Source: Salegentibacter sp. 24
GTDB lineage: Bacteria; Bacteroidota; Bacteroidia; Flavobacteriales; Flavobacteriaceae
DNA length: 39,816 nucleotides
NCBI RefSeq assembly: GCF_004362395.1
Contig: NZ_SNWE01000029.1
Span: 1 to 39,816 of the forward strand
Direction: 5' to 3'
Shown here: in pieces, positions 27,870 through 36,840 of the stretch
How the letters are laid out: every line of letters begins with the position of its first letter
Position numbering within the stretch: the first letter of the stretch is position 1
Position numbers and translations under genes: made by a program
The notes under the pieces: model-generated
What the model was told of the DNA's origin: nothing
Seen by the model: only the letters and a program-made list of their open reading frames with translations
Database searches by the model: none

Positions 27870-30800
27870 ATGTCTGAATACCACTTCGTAGAAAAACCCT
27901 TTTTAGAACAGCTCAGTAAGCTTGGTTGGAAATCTATTGATCAGGGCTTTGGGATTCCAACCAATCCTGCTAAAAGTCATAGGGCTTCCTTTCGGGAGGT
28001 GGTATTAAAGCAGGTTTTTCTTCAAAGTATTAAAAGGATAAACCTAAGCAAAGGGCTGGAATGGCTCACCGAGACCCAGCTGGAAGATCTCTTTCAGGAA
28101 TTGACAGATCACCCCACCAAAAACCTGCTGGAAGTAAACAAAACGGTCTTTGAACTTTTGCTTAATGGTACTTCAGTAGACGAGAACGAACTTACCGGAG
28201 AGGAATTTCCGAAAGTGCAATTCCTGGATTTTAAAAATCCGAGGAATAATTCATTTATTGCTATCAACCAGTTTCGCATCGATACACCCGGAACTCCAAA
28301 GGGTTTTATAATGCCCGATATTGTGTTGTTTGTGAACGGGTTGCCTATGGTTGTAGTGGAATGCAAAGATCAGAACAACTTTACGGCAAATCCTTTATCT
28401 GCGGCATACAAACAACTAAGGCGCTACAGCAATCAAAGGGAAAGTACCCACCGCGCCGGCTTAAAGGAAGGGGAAGAACGCCTTTTTCATTTCAACCATT
28501 TCAATATTGCTACCTACGGTGAAGATGCCACCTATGGCACGTTGACAGCCACAGATCAATATTACCTGAACTGGAAAGATATTATTCCGGAGGAATTACG
28601 AGATTACGAGCCGCCCCTGGGAAAAGAGCGCCCACAGGAAAAACTTATCCAGGGAATGCTTTCCCCGGAAAACCTGTTAGACCTTTTCCAAAATTTCACT
28701 CTCTTTATGGAGATTGGTGAAAATAAGGAGATCAAGATCCTGGCTCGTTATCAGCAATTCAGGGCAGTACAAAAAATAAAAGACAAATTACTAACCGGAG
28801 AAACACCTGAAGAGCGTTCCGGGGTAATCTGGCATACCCAGGGCTCGGGGAAGTCCCTCACTATGGTTTTCCTTATCAAAAAAATACGCAGCGTCCAGGC
28901 TATCAGCGATTATAAAGTGGTTATCGTAAACGACCGAAATGACCTGGAGGAACAATTGGGTAAAACGGCAAATTATACCGGTGAAAAAGTAGATTACGTG
29001 ACCCGAATCGGCGATCTCAAACCTAAACTTTCTACTGAAGCTTCCAACATCACAATGGTAATGTTACAAAAGTTTCAGGAAAAGGAAAGTAAAGCTCCGG
29101 CTTATATTTTGGACCAGGTTGCCGAAGACATACCTCAATACAAAAATTTTGGAGTAGTAAATAAATCAGATCGCGTGCTTATCCTTCAGGATGAAAGTCA
29201 CCGAACGGTAAATTCAGATTTAGGAGATAATCTCTTTGCCGCCTTTCCAAATTCAACAAAAATTGCCTTTACTGGGACCCCGCTAATTACCGACAGGCAT
29301 AAAACCAAAACCATTCAACGTTTTGGGGATTATATAGATAAATACAAGCTACAGGATGCCGTAGATGATGGTGCAACTGTACAAATTCTATATGAAGGTA
29401 AGACAGCCGACACCGCACTTAATGAGAAATCTGAATTCGATAGGAAATTTGAAAATCTCTTTAAAGATCGTTCCGAAGAAGAATTACTGGCCATTAAAAA
29501 GAAATACGGAACTTATGGCGATATCCTGGAGGCTGATGAGCGCATTAAGATCATAGCCGAGGATATGCTGAGGCATTATGTTAGAAACATCCTCCCTGAT
29601 GACTTTAAAGCCCAGGTGGTTTGTTCTTCCAAGATTGCTGCGGTACGTTACAAAAAGCACCTTGACCTGGCTCTGGAGAAAGTGATTAAAGAAAAGGAGT
29701 TGGACGATACTTATGAACCCGAATTACTTCGGAAACTGAAATTCTTAAAATCGGCCGTAATCGTTTCCAGTGATGATACCAATGAAGAAGCAGAGATCAC
29801 TATGGCGAGAAAAGAAGCCAAAGCGAAGAATGCGGTTACTAACTTCAAAAAGAAATTCAATTACGAAGAACCCAACACCGGAATCGCCTTCCTGGTCGTT
29901 TGTGATATGTTGCTAACAGGTTTCGATGCCCCAATCGAGCAGATTATGTACCTGGATAAAAAATTGAAAGAGCATAGCCTTCTTCAAGCCATTGCCCGGG
30001 TGAATAGAGTCCACGCCGGAAAAAGCCGTGGCTATATAGTAGATTATATCGGACTTACTGAAAATCTAAAAGATGCCCTTTCAATTTATGGAGGCGATGA
30101 AGCCGATGAGGTATTGCAGGGTTTTAAAGATGTTGCTACAGAAGTTCCTATTCTGGAGAGCCGGTACCGAAGGGTATTGCAACTCTTCAGTGATAATAAA
30201 TTACCTCTAATCGCGGATTTCGTCAATCAGCGTATAAAAGATAAAAAAGCCGAATATAAAGTCCTGGAAGCAGCTATAGAATTGATGGAAGATATTAAGC
30301 TAAGAGCAAATTTCACCACATTCTACAAGGCTTTTCAGGAAAGTATGAATGTTGTGCTCCCTAATGAAGCAGCCAACAGATTTAAGATTCCAATGAAACG
30401 CTTTGCCTATTTGCTGAGTAAGGTAAAAGAACGCTATAAAGATGATACGTTGGATATTTCAGGGCAGGGCAATAAAGTAAAGCAACTCGTTAATGAGCAC
30501 CTTATTAGCCTCGGAATCAATCCTAAAGTACCGCCTACCGAATTGTTTTCCGCTAAGTTTTTAAAAGAACTTGAAAAGAACAAGTCCCCAAAGGCAAAAG
30601 CCAGTGAAATGGAGCACGCCATGCGAAAGCATATAAAGATCAATGCCCAGGATGATCCTGTATATTATAAAACAATGAGCGAAAAGATCGATACCATAAT
30701 GCAGAATCATTGGGAAGACTGGGATGCCATTTTAGAAAATCTCAAAGAAGCTCGGGAGGAAATGGAAGCCGGACGTAAAGAAGGTTCTATAAAAGGTATT

Positions 30801-31115
30801 AGCATAGACGAAGCTCCTTTTTATGATCTTATAGTTGATATCGCTTATGGCAAAGAGGCCTCGAAAGAAATAAAACTCCAACTAAAACCTATAATCAAAG
30901 AGGCTTTGCCATTGATTAAAAAGGAAATCAAGATTTCTCATTTTTGGCAAAAAGAAGATGAAATAGAAAGCCTAAAAGGAAAGCTACAGGATATTTTTTA
31001 CCTGACTGCCGGAGAATTGTATTTAGACCCGGTGATAGATAAAACCGAAAAGATTGTTTCAGAAATAATGGCATTGGCCAAAAAACGTCATCAGCTACTT
31101 GTAAAAGATGCCTAA
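27870..31115 (+). CDS. hsdR: Type I restriction endonuclease HsdR
   Basis: Motor and nuclease subunit of 1,081 residues that translocates DNA and cuts away from the recognition site. The N-terminal PD-(D/E)XK nuclease has Pro149-Asp150 and Glu164-Cys-Lys166 (MPDIVLF, VVECKDQ). The SF2 translocase has Walker A TQGSGKS at 323-329, Walker B LQDESHRT, and motif III FTGTPL. Motif V/VI is around LLTGFDAP and QAIARVNR. A helical C-terminal part (about 780-1081) should bind the HsdM/HsdS core. It overlaps the next gene by 8 bases. All expected motifs are intact, so restriction is probably active. Confidence 0.96.
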   Translation: MSEYHFVEKPFLEQLSKLGWKSIDQGFGIPTNPAKSHRASFREVVLKQVFLQSIKRINLSKGLEWLTETQLEDLFQELTDHPTKNLLEVNKTVFELLLNGTSVDENELTGEEFPKVQFLDFKNPRNNSFIAINQFRIDTPGTPKGFIMPDIVLFVNGLPMVVVECKDQNNFTANPLSAAYKQLRRYSNQRESTHRAGLKEGEERLFHFNHFNIATYGEDATYGTLTATDQYYLNWKDIIPEELRDYEPPLGKERPQEKLIQGMLSPENLLDLFQNFTLFMEIGENKEIKILARYQQFRAVQKIKDKLLTGETPEERSGVIWHTQGSGKSLTMVFLIKKIRSVQAISDYKVVIVNDRNDLEEQLGKTANYTGEKVDYVTRIGDLKPKLSTEASNITMVMLQKFQEKESKAPAYILDQVAEDIPQYKNFGVVNKSDRVLILQDESHRTVNSDLGDNLFAAFPNSTKIAFTGTPLITDRHKTKTIQRFGDYIDKYKLQDAVDDGATVQILYEGKTADTALNEKSEFDRKFENLFKDRSEEELLAIKKKYGTYGDILEADERIKIIAEDMLRHYVRNILPDDFKAQVVCSSKIAAVRYKKHLDLALEKVIKEKELDDTYEPELLRKLKFLKSAVIVSSDDTNEEAEITMARKEAKAKNAVTNFKKKFNYEEPNTGIAFLVVCDMLLTGFDAPIEQIMYLDKKLKEHSLLQAIARVNRVHAGKSRGYIVDYIGLTENLKDALSIYGGDEADEVLQGFKDVATEVPILESRYRRVLQLFSDNKLPLIADFVNQRIKDKKAEYKVLEAAIELMEDIKLRANFTTFYKAFQESMNVVLPNEAANRFKIPMKRFAYLLSKVKERYKDDTLDISGQGNKVKQLVNEHLISLGINPKVPPTELFSAKFLKELEKNKSPKAKASEMEHAMRKHIKINAQDDPVYYKTMSEKIDTIMQNHWEDWDAILENLKEAREEMEAGRKEGSIKGISIDEAPFYDLIVDIAYGKEASKEIKLQLKPIIKEALPLIKKEIKISHFWQKEDEIESLKGKLQDIFYLTAGELYLDPVIDKTEKIVSEIMALAKKRHQLLVKDA

Positions 31116-31791
31116 CTACAAAGACATAGAATATACCTTAAAGCGCAGCAGAAGGAAGACTTCCAGCATTTATGTGGAGCGTGATGGCAGGATTTCCGTG
31201 CTGGTTCCACAGCAATTAAGCGAAAAGGAAATTGAGGCGATGATAGAACAAAAACGCTATCAGATCTATTCCCATTTGGCGCAATGGGAAGATGCAAACA
31301 CTAAACGGGTTTATCGTGAATTTGTAAATGGGGAAGGCTTCTATTATCTCGGAAGAAATTATAAACTCGAGATTGTTACCGAACAGGAAGTACCTCTTAA
31401 ACTGAAGAATGGCTGTTTCAGACTTCGAAAGAAGAACCTTCCCAAAGCAAAAGAAGCTTTTGTGGAATTCTATAAAGAAAAGGGTAGGAAAAGAATTTTG
31501 GAGCGGGTAGAACATTTTCGGAAGCTCCTCGATGTAAATCCAAATGAGATAAAAATTATGGAATTACAAAACCGTTGGGGATCCTGGACTCCCAAAGGCA
31601 ATGTAAATTTCCATTGGAAAACAATGATGGCACCGTTAACTATCATAGATTATATAATAGCCCACGAACTAACCCATTTAATCCACCCAAACCATTCAGA
31701 GGCCTTCTGGAATGAACTTGACAAACTAATGCCGGATTACCTACAGAGGAAAGCCTGGCTGAAGCTTAATGGAGCGGGGATGGATTTATAG
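31108..31791 (+). CDS. YgjP-like zinc metallopeptidase (DUF45)
   Basis: A 227-residue protein ending in a zinc-peptidase domain. HELTH at 186-190 supplies the two His ligands and catalytic Glu. A downstream HSEAFW fits the third ligand region of the YgjP/SprT-like fold. The N-terminus (YTLKRSRRKTSSIYVERDGR) is the usual beta-rich YgjP start. Such genes are often found directly after hsdR, but the substrate is unknown. The 8-base overlap with hsdR means they are translated together. Confidence 0.9.
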   Translation: MPNYKDIEYTLKRSRRKTSSIYVERDGRISVLVPQQLSEKEIEAMIEQKRYQIYSHLAQWEDANTKRVYREFVNGEGFYYLGRNYKLEIVTEQEVPLKLKNGCFRLRKKNLPKAKEAFVEFYKEKGRKRILERVEHFRKLLDVNPNEIKIMELQNRWGSWTPKGNVNFHWKTMMAPLTIIDYIIAHELTHLIHPNHSEAFWNELDKLMPDYLQRKAWLKLNGAGMDL

Positions 31792-31851
31792 ATAAAACTA
31801 GATTAAGAGAGGAGAAAAGCTTACTTATCAATTGAATTAAAAAGAAGTTAC

Positions 31852-34428
31852 ATGGCATTTAAATCAGTTAAAAAAACAGAAAAGGGTTATTCAGATATTG
31901 AATCTTTATTCCGCGATTTACCCACCAAAGGAATAGAATCTCTTTATTCTCATCAGGCGGATATAATAAGGTATTATCAAGAGAAGTCAATGGAAAAGAC
32001 TAATGTTGCTATTGAGTTACCTACAGGAAGTGGAAAAACCCTTGTTGGTTTATTAATTGGAGAATTTAGAAGAAGAAAATTAGGTGAGAAAGTACTTTAT
32101 CTATGTCCAACTAGGCAGCTTGTAAATCAGGTTGTTGAAATATCCAATAATAATTATGGGATCAACACAATTGCTTTTACGGGATCTCATAGGAATTATG
32201 AAGACAGTGATAAGTTTAAATATAAAAATGGAGATGCTATAGCTGTCTCAACCTATTCATCTTTATTTAATACAAATCCATGGTTTGAAGAACCGGATCT
32301 GATAATTCTTGATGATGCCCATACTTCTGAAAATTATATAGCATCCTGTTGGTCCCTTTCAATCTCCCGTTATGAGGAAAAAGATACATATAGGGCAGTA
32401 ATTGATGTTCTAAAAGATTCAATTCCATATTCAGTTTATAACCGAATGATAGAAGATGATATAGATGGGTTAGATAAAAAAATAATCGAAAAATATCCTG
32501 GGCAAAAACTATTTGAACTTAAGGAGGTATTATTTGATGTATTATCAGAATACCTAAATGATCACCGGGATTTGAAGTATAGTTGGTCTATGGTTAAAAA
32601 TAATTTGGAAGCATGTCAGCTTTATTATTCATGGAACGAAATTTTAATTCGACCGTTGGTGCCGCCATCTTTAGACAATTATCAATTTCAATATGCAAAG
32701 CAACGGATTCTAATGTCAGCAACCTTAGGTCAAGGGGGAGACTTAGAAAGAATAACAGGAATAAAGAAATTTAATAAAATACCTATACCAAAAGGTTGGG
32801 ACAAGCAAGGTATTGGACGAAGATTTTTTATATTTCCTAGTTTGTCTCTCAGTCAGGAAAATACGGGTGTATTATGCAGTGAGTTATTAGAGAGCACCAA
32901 GCGATCCGTTATTTTGGTGTCTAGCGATAATGAAATAGATGATTTTAGATCCGAAATAAAGAAAAATCATTCTGAGATGGAATTTTTCACAGCAAAGGAT
33001 ATCGAAGTATCGAAAAATGATTTTGTGAATTCAGAAAATGCTGCAATGGTTTTAGCAAACCGCTTTGATGGGATAGATTTTGCAGGAGATCAATGCCGAC
33101 TTCTTTTTTTAATGAGCATTCCATACGCTTCTAACCTTCAGGAGAAATTTCTTCAATCTAGAATGAATGCATCTGTTATTTTTTATGATAGAAATAGAAC
33201 GAGATTAATACAAGCAATTGGACGTTGTACTAGATCGCCGAAAGATTACTCCGCAATCTGTGTAGTTGGAGACAGAGATCTTTCCGAATGGCTTCTTTTA
33301 AAAGATAAAAATAAATACCTACATCCAGAATTACAGGCTGAATTAGAATTTGGAATAACGAATAGTGAAAACGTGGATGTTGAGGGTTTTGTAGATAATT
33401 TTAAGGAATTTTTAAATCAAACGTCCGATTGGCAAGTTGCGGATAAAGAGATAATTGAATTACGTAATTCAAAAAATCAGGAAGTTTTTCCTGGCGCAGA
33501 TCAATTATCGGTTACAGCTGCTTTAGAAGTGAAATTCCAATATGCTCTTTGGAATAAAAAATATGAAGAGGCTTTTGACGTGGTAACCGATATAATATCA
33601 AAGTTAGCAGGTGGGCCGGAATTAAAAGGGTATCGTGCTTTTTGGAACTATCAGGCCGGAGTGATATCTAGCATTCTTTTTAAGGAATTAGGGAAAGAAA
33701 TATTCAAAAATAATTCAGATGAGTATTTTGATAAACTCGATAAAATTTGTCCATCAGCAACATGGTGTAGAACGATTGGAGAATCAATTTCAGACTCCAG
33801 CTCTAATAACTCTAATCTGATTTGGAACATAGAGCGACTTCAGAATTATTTGAGTGAAAATAATATTACAAACAGGAAAAAGTACTATAATTATCTAAGG
33901 TCAATAGAAAACTTTATAGACAATAATGATCTCGAGAATCTTAATTTGAATATAGGGCGTCTATTAGGGTTTGAAAGTGAAAATCCTACTGGTAACGCAA
34001 CACCCGATCCTTACTGGAGATCTGATAATAATTATGTCATAGTTTTTGAGGATAAATATTATGATTCAGAGGATGGCGAAATAGGTGTTACGGATATTAG
34101 ACAAGCTGCTTCCCACCACATATGGATCGAAAAAAATTTGAAAAGTATAAATCCGGATGTTGAAATTAAGACAGTTGTTATAAGTAATAGGGTGAAGGTA
34201 AGTAAGGAAGGCTTAGACATAGGTGGGGATTTGCTTTATTGGAATTATTTAGATTTTGTGAGTTTTAGTCGCAGTATTATTTCTTTGGCAAGAGATTACC
34301 AAAAATTTTATAGTGGTGAAAATGATGCCTATTGGAAAGAATATTTTATTGATGAATTTTCAAGGGAAAATTTGTTGCCAAAAGAGATTCTAAATAATCT
34401 AAAAACTCTTAAAGAAAAGAACCTTTGA
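31852..34428 (+). CDS. SF2 helicase fused to a PD-(D/E)XK nuclease-like domain
   Basis: An 858-residue protein. Motif I is LPTGSGKT (56-63) and motif II is DDAH (154-157). The second RecA half has ANRFDGIDFAG and QAIGRCTRSPKD, resembling the XPD/DinG branch. No four-cysteine iron-sulfur cluster is evident. A helical middle region (about 500-690) leads to a C-terminal segment with Pro718-Asp719, then Glu733-Asp-Lys735, and a following helix with RQAASHH. That order and spacing is the PD-(D/E)XK nuclease pattern. It follows the hsd operon by 60 bases on the same strand and is AT-richer. A phage-defence role is likely from context, but I know no named system that matches. Confidence 0.75.
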   Translation: MAFKSVKKTEKGYSDIESLFRDLPTKGIESLYSHQADIIRYYQEKSMEKTNVAIELPTGSGKTLVGLLIGEFRRRKLGEKVLYLCPTRQLVNQVVEISNNNYGINTIAFTGSHRNYEDSDKFKYKNGDAIAVSTYSSLFNTNPWFEEPDLIILDDAHTSENYIASCWSLSISRYEEKDTYRAVIDVLKDSIPYSVYNRMIEDDIDGLDKKIIEKYPGQKLFELKEVLFDVLSEYLNDHRDLKYSWSMVKNNLEACQLYYSWNEILIRPLVPPSLDNYQFQYAKQRILMSATLGQGGDLERITGIKKFNKIPIPKGWDKQGIGRRFFIFPSLSLSQENTGVLCSELLESTKRSVILVSSDNEIDDFRSEIKKNHSEMEFFTAKDIEVSKNDFVNSENAAMVLANRFDGIDFAGDQCRLLFLMSIPYASNLQEKFLQSRMNASVIFYDRNRTRLIQAIGRCTRSPKDYSAICVVGDRDLSEWLLLKDKNKYLHPELQAELEFGITNSENVDVEGFVDNFKEFLNQTSDWQVADKEIIELRNSKNQEVFPGADQLSVTAALEVKFQYALWNKKYEEAFDVVTDIISKLAGGPELKGYRAFWNYQAGVISSILFKELGKEIFKNNSDEYFDKLDKICPSATWCRTIGESISDSSSNNSNLIWNIERLQNYLSENNITNRKKYYNYLRSIENFIDNNDLENLNLNIGRLLGFESENPTGNATPDPYWRSDNNYVIVFEDKYYDSEDGEIGVTDIRQAASHHIWIEKNLKSINPDVEIKTVVISNRVKVSKEGLDIGGDLLYWNYLDFVSFSRSIISLARDYQKFYSGENDAYWKEYFIDEFSRENLLPKEILNNLKTLKEKNL

Positions 34429-34443
34429 TTTTCACAAAGGTTC
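34419..34443 (-). terminator. Hairpin spanning both stop codons of two convergent genes
   Basis: GAACCTTTG (34419-34427) pairs perfectly with CAAAGGTTC (34435-34443), 9 bp with a 7-base loop. It covers the helicase stop and the stop of the opposing mobilization gene. On the minus strand it runs into TTTTCTTT, so it can end the mobilization transcript; there is no T-run on the plus side. Confidence 0.6.
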
Positions 34444-35112
34444 CCCATAGTTTTTGTTCTTACTAGTATGCAAGTTGTCCCGGTTACGGGACGGTGAATT
34501 AGACTTTGAATCTTTTTTTATTTCATCAGCTTTCAGCATCCAATTCCGGGCACAAGCCTGCCAGTTTGTGATCGGATTTTTACCATTTAATTTCCAGCCT
34601 ATGGATTCATAAAAATTATAGAATTTTTTAGCCTCCAGAACACTTCTTTTTTCTTCTCTGAAAAACTCAATAACCTCTTGTTCATTTTCTGGACAAGTGT
34701 TTGTAAAAGAGTTTATTATATGTTTACTCTTATGTTTATTATAAAATACCAATTTTTGGACAGGTACCTGTTCAGAAACTGGATAAGTCCTGTCCATTTT
34801 TTGATCAGGGTGTGTATCAAATCTGGACATCTCCAAGAGTGATCCCATTTGGGGACTAGTGGAGGGATGGTATTGAAGATATTTCCAGTTTGTTAGGTCC
34901 CGAAGTAATTTGTGGTAAGTCGTTCTGGAACGTATTTTGGCTAGTGCCATCACCTGTTTACTGTTAAGCACAATCGTCTTGGGAAAACGCTTTTTGTTCC
35001 ATAATTCAAAAAATGCCAGGTATAAACTGCGGTGTGAAGACGAGATCTTGTCATCATCAGAAAATTTTCGCAATACCCCGTTAAGGTGGCTAATGTAATT
35101 GACTTCGCTCAT
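34432..35112 (-). CDS. Probable winged-helix DNA-binding protein of the mobilization module
   Basis: A 226-residue protein with a helical N-terminus (HRSLYLAFFELWNKKRFPKT). A likely winged helix-turn-helix follows around 45-80 (LNSKQVMALAKIRSRTTYHK). A polar linker separates it from a C-terminal helical region with AKKFYNFYESIGWKLNGKNP. This architecture recurs in Bacteroidota mobile elements beside relaxase genes, usually annotated as a transcriptional or replication regulator; its true job is not established. Its ATG overlaps the stop of the preceding 34-residue ORF (ATGA). Confidence 0.7.
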   Translation of the reverse strand: MSEVNYISHLNGVLRKFSDDDKISSSHRSLYLAFFELWNKKRFPKTIVLNSKQVMALAKIRSRTTYHKLLRDLTNWKYLQYHPSTSPQMGSLLEMSRFDTHPDQKMDRTYPVSEQVPVQKLVFYNKHKSKHIINSFTNTCPENEQEVIEFFREEKRSVLEAKKFYNFYESIGWKLNGKNPITNWQACARNWMLKADEIKKDSKSNSPSRNRDNLHTSKNKNYGEPL

Positions 35113-35213
35113 GTCCGTAAGTTTTCAGGTTCATATATTGCTTTTGCTTCTTCATATCCTTTGGGAAAATTCAATTCCAGATCTTGCTCGGAAAAAAGAA
35201 TATTTGATAGCAT
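35109..35213 (-). CDS. Small 34-residue ORF in the mobilization operon
   Basis: Between the relaxase and the winged-helix gene lies an ATG-started frame of 34 codons, opening MLSNILFSEQDLELNFPKGY and ending in EPENLRT. It starts 11 bases after the relaxase stop. Its stop overlaps the next start as ATGA, the same coupling seen elsewhere in the operon. It is acidic and lacks a signal or membrane helix. The tight fit in the operon supports a real gene; function is unknown. Confidence 0.55.
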   Translation of the reverse strand: MLSNILFSEQDLELNFPKGYEEAKAIYEPENLRT

Positions 35214-35224
35214 AACAGGTAATT

Positions 35225-36250
35225 TTAATAACCAATGGAACTTGATTTAATTCCGGTTTCGATTATCCTTTTTAGTTGTTTATAGGCGAACCCAACTTTA
35301 CTCGTAGGCAGGTTTAAGACGGGCAACTGTAAGCCCGCTTGTCGGATCATTTTAAAAGCAATTTTTTTTTCATTGACCCCCAGGTTTTTTAAGCCTAAGA
35401 AATATTGTTTTGGATCCTTGGCCAGCATCTTTTTGGCAGCATAGCTTTCCACATAATTCCGGTTGTATTGGAACATCTTGTCAAAGGCTTTTTCCGAATT
35501 CTGAAAGAAACGGTCCCGCTCAAAACCCCGCTTAACTATTTTACCATGCATCTCCACTTCTGAAGCTTTATATTTACTACCAGGCGAAAGGCTGTAGGTA
35601 TTTGAAGCATCTTTTCGGCTTACAATGATGTGGATATGGCTTTGCAACCCTTCTTTCTTCATTCCTTGTTCTATCACCTTTCCCTGGATTTTATAAGGCG
35701 CATCTCTTACTAGCTTTTGAATGGCCTTTTCAATTCGCCGGGTGTTTCTGGAAATTTCCCCACGTTCCACTTTGCGAAGTTCATTTTTCAGATGGGCGAT
35801 CTGCCTGCTATAAGGTTTATTTTCATTTACCGCTACATCGTTACTTTTATAAGTTCGCTCGTATTCAATTTTGGCGTAATATTTTAGGTCATCAACATTG
35901 ATAGGCCTTCCATTAATCTCCCGGTTGAAGGAGCCGGCATATTCTTTCATCGCTTCACGGACAAACTCCCTTAGTTTTTCAGGATTATTACGAATGTGTT
36001 TTAATTCGTACTGGCTCGGGCTCATAGTGATCGAGTAATATTTAGGCTCTTTGGTTTTTAATTTTGCGGTATTGCCATCGATTTCTTTAATCACTTCATA
36101 AGGCTGTATATTATCGTCATACTGATTAAAAAAATACTCCTTTTCCAAAGGGCTTTTACCTTCATTTTCTTTTTCCAGGTAGCTCACAAAATCCCCTGCA
36201 CTTTTGGAAAAAGCGGCACCGGTTTTCTGAGGAGAGATGCTGATATACAT
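35225..36250 (-). CDS. Mobilization relaxase (DUF5712/MobB-BtgB type)
   Basis: A 341-residue relaxase typical of Bacteroidota mobilizable elements. It opens MYISISPQKTGAAFSKSAGD and has YFFNQYDDNI and KYYSITMSPSQYELKH as family marks. The HIH at 205-207 within LQSHIHIIVSRKD is the metal-binding part of a HUH-like nuclease. Such proteins nick oriT and lead the strand into a recipient cell through another element's conjugation machinery. The start overlaps the stop of the accessory gene (TAATG). Confidence 0.85.
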   Translation of the reverse strand: MYISISPQKTGAAFSKSAGDFVSYLEKENEGKSPLEKEYFFNQYDDNIQPYEVIKEIDGNTAKLKTKEPKYYSITMSPSQYELKHIRNNPEKLREFVREAMKEYAGSFNREINGRPINVDDLKYYAKIEYERTYKSNDVAVNENKPYSRQIAHLKNELRKVERGEISRNTRRIEKAIQKLVRDAPYKIQGKVIEQGMKKEGLQSHIHIIVSRKDASNTYSLSPGSKYKASEVEMHGKIVKRGFERDRFFQNSEKAFDKMFQYNRNYVESYAAKKMLAKDPKQYFLGLKNLGVNEKKIAFKMIRQAGLQLPVLNLPTSKVGFAYKQLKRIIETGIKSSSIGY

Positions 36251-36774
36251 TAGTTCTTTTGTTTGATGGCTATTTTATAATGTTCAAATTCTGACCGGGG
36301 GATATTGAGTTTTAGATAATCCGGGCCAAAAGCATTACTCTTTATTTCCACATTTTGAATAAGGTACTCCAGATCTCTTTTGTTAGTTTTCAATAACTCC
36401 TGAAGCCTGGAGATTTCCAATTCCAATTGTCCTAGACTTTTTTTATCAGTAACAAGAAGCTTTTCTTTTTTGGTCACTTGAAGTTTTGGAACCGATCGTC
36501 CTTCCATCATTAACTCCAGCATTAACAAGCTCGGTTTAGTCTGGGTCTTCTCAATATTTTTAAGGATGGCAATCACCGCATCGATCCTTTTTTTAATCAG
36601 TTGTTCCAGGCTCACTTTTGAGGGCACTAAAGTTTCAAAAGGAGAGAGGTTATTTTGTTCAAAAAAGTCCAGCATCAAGTCTAAAGATTCGGACTGGTCA
36701 CTATCGTTCTTCTTAGAAAACTCCCGAAATCTTTTTGCCGTACTTGCTTTTATTTGTAACCTGGATTTTGCCAT
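36250..36774 (-). CDS. BfmA/BtgA-type mobilization accessory protein
   Basis: A 174-residue protein. The N-terminus (SRLQIKASTAKRFREFSKKN) resembles a small ribbon-helix-helix DNA-binding start, followed by helical and coiled-coil sequence. This is the plan of BfmA/BtgA proteins that bind oriT and help the relaxase. It is the first gene of the mobilization operon, just downstream of the hairpin cluster. No transfer ATPase or coupling protein is present in the window, so the element would be mobilizable rather than self-transferring. Confidence 0.8.
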   Translation of the reverse strand: MAKSRLQIKASTAKRFREFSKKNDSDQSESLDLMLDFFEQNNLSPFETLVPSKVSLEQLIKKRIDAVIAILKNIEKTQTKPSLLMLELMMEGRSVPKLQVTKKEKLLVTDKKSLGQLELEISRLQELLKTNKRDLEYLIQNVEIKSNAFGPDYLKLNIPRSEFEHYKIAIKQKN

Positions 36775-36840
36775 AATGGATACTATTTCAATAATTAGTG
36801 GCTACCCCAATCCTTATTTTACAGGCCTTTCCAGCGGGGT

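Noticed and set aside
22221-34428. BREX, DISARM or Dnd/Ssp phosphorothioate system
   Set aside because: No pglX/brxC, drmABC or dnd/ssp genes are present; the methylase, specificity and restriction genes form an ordinary type I set.
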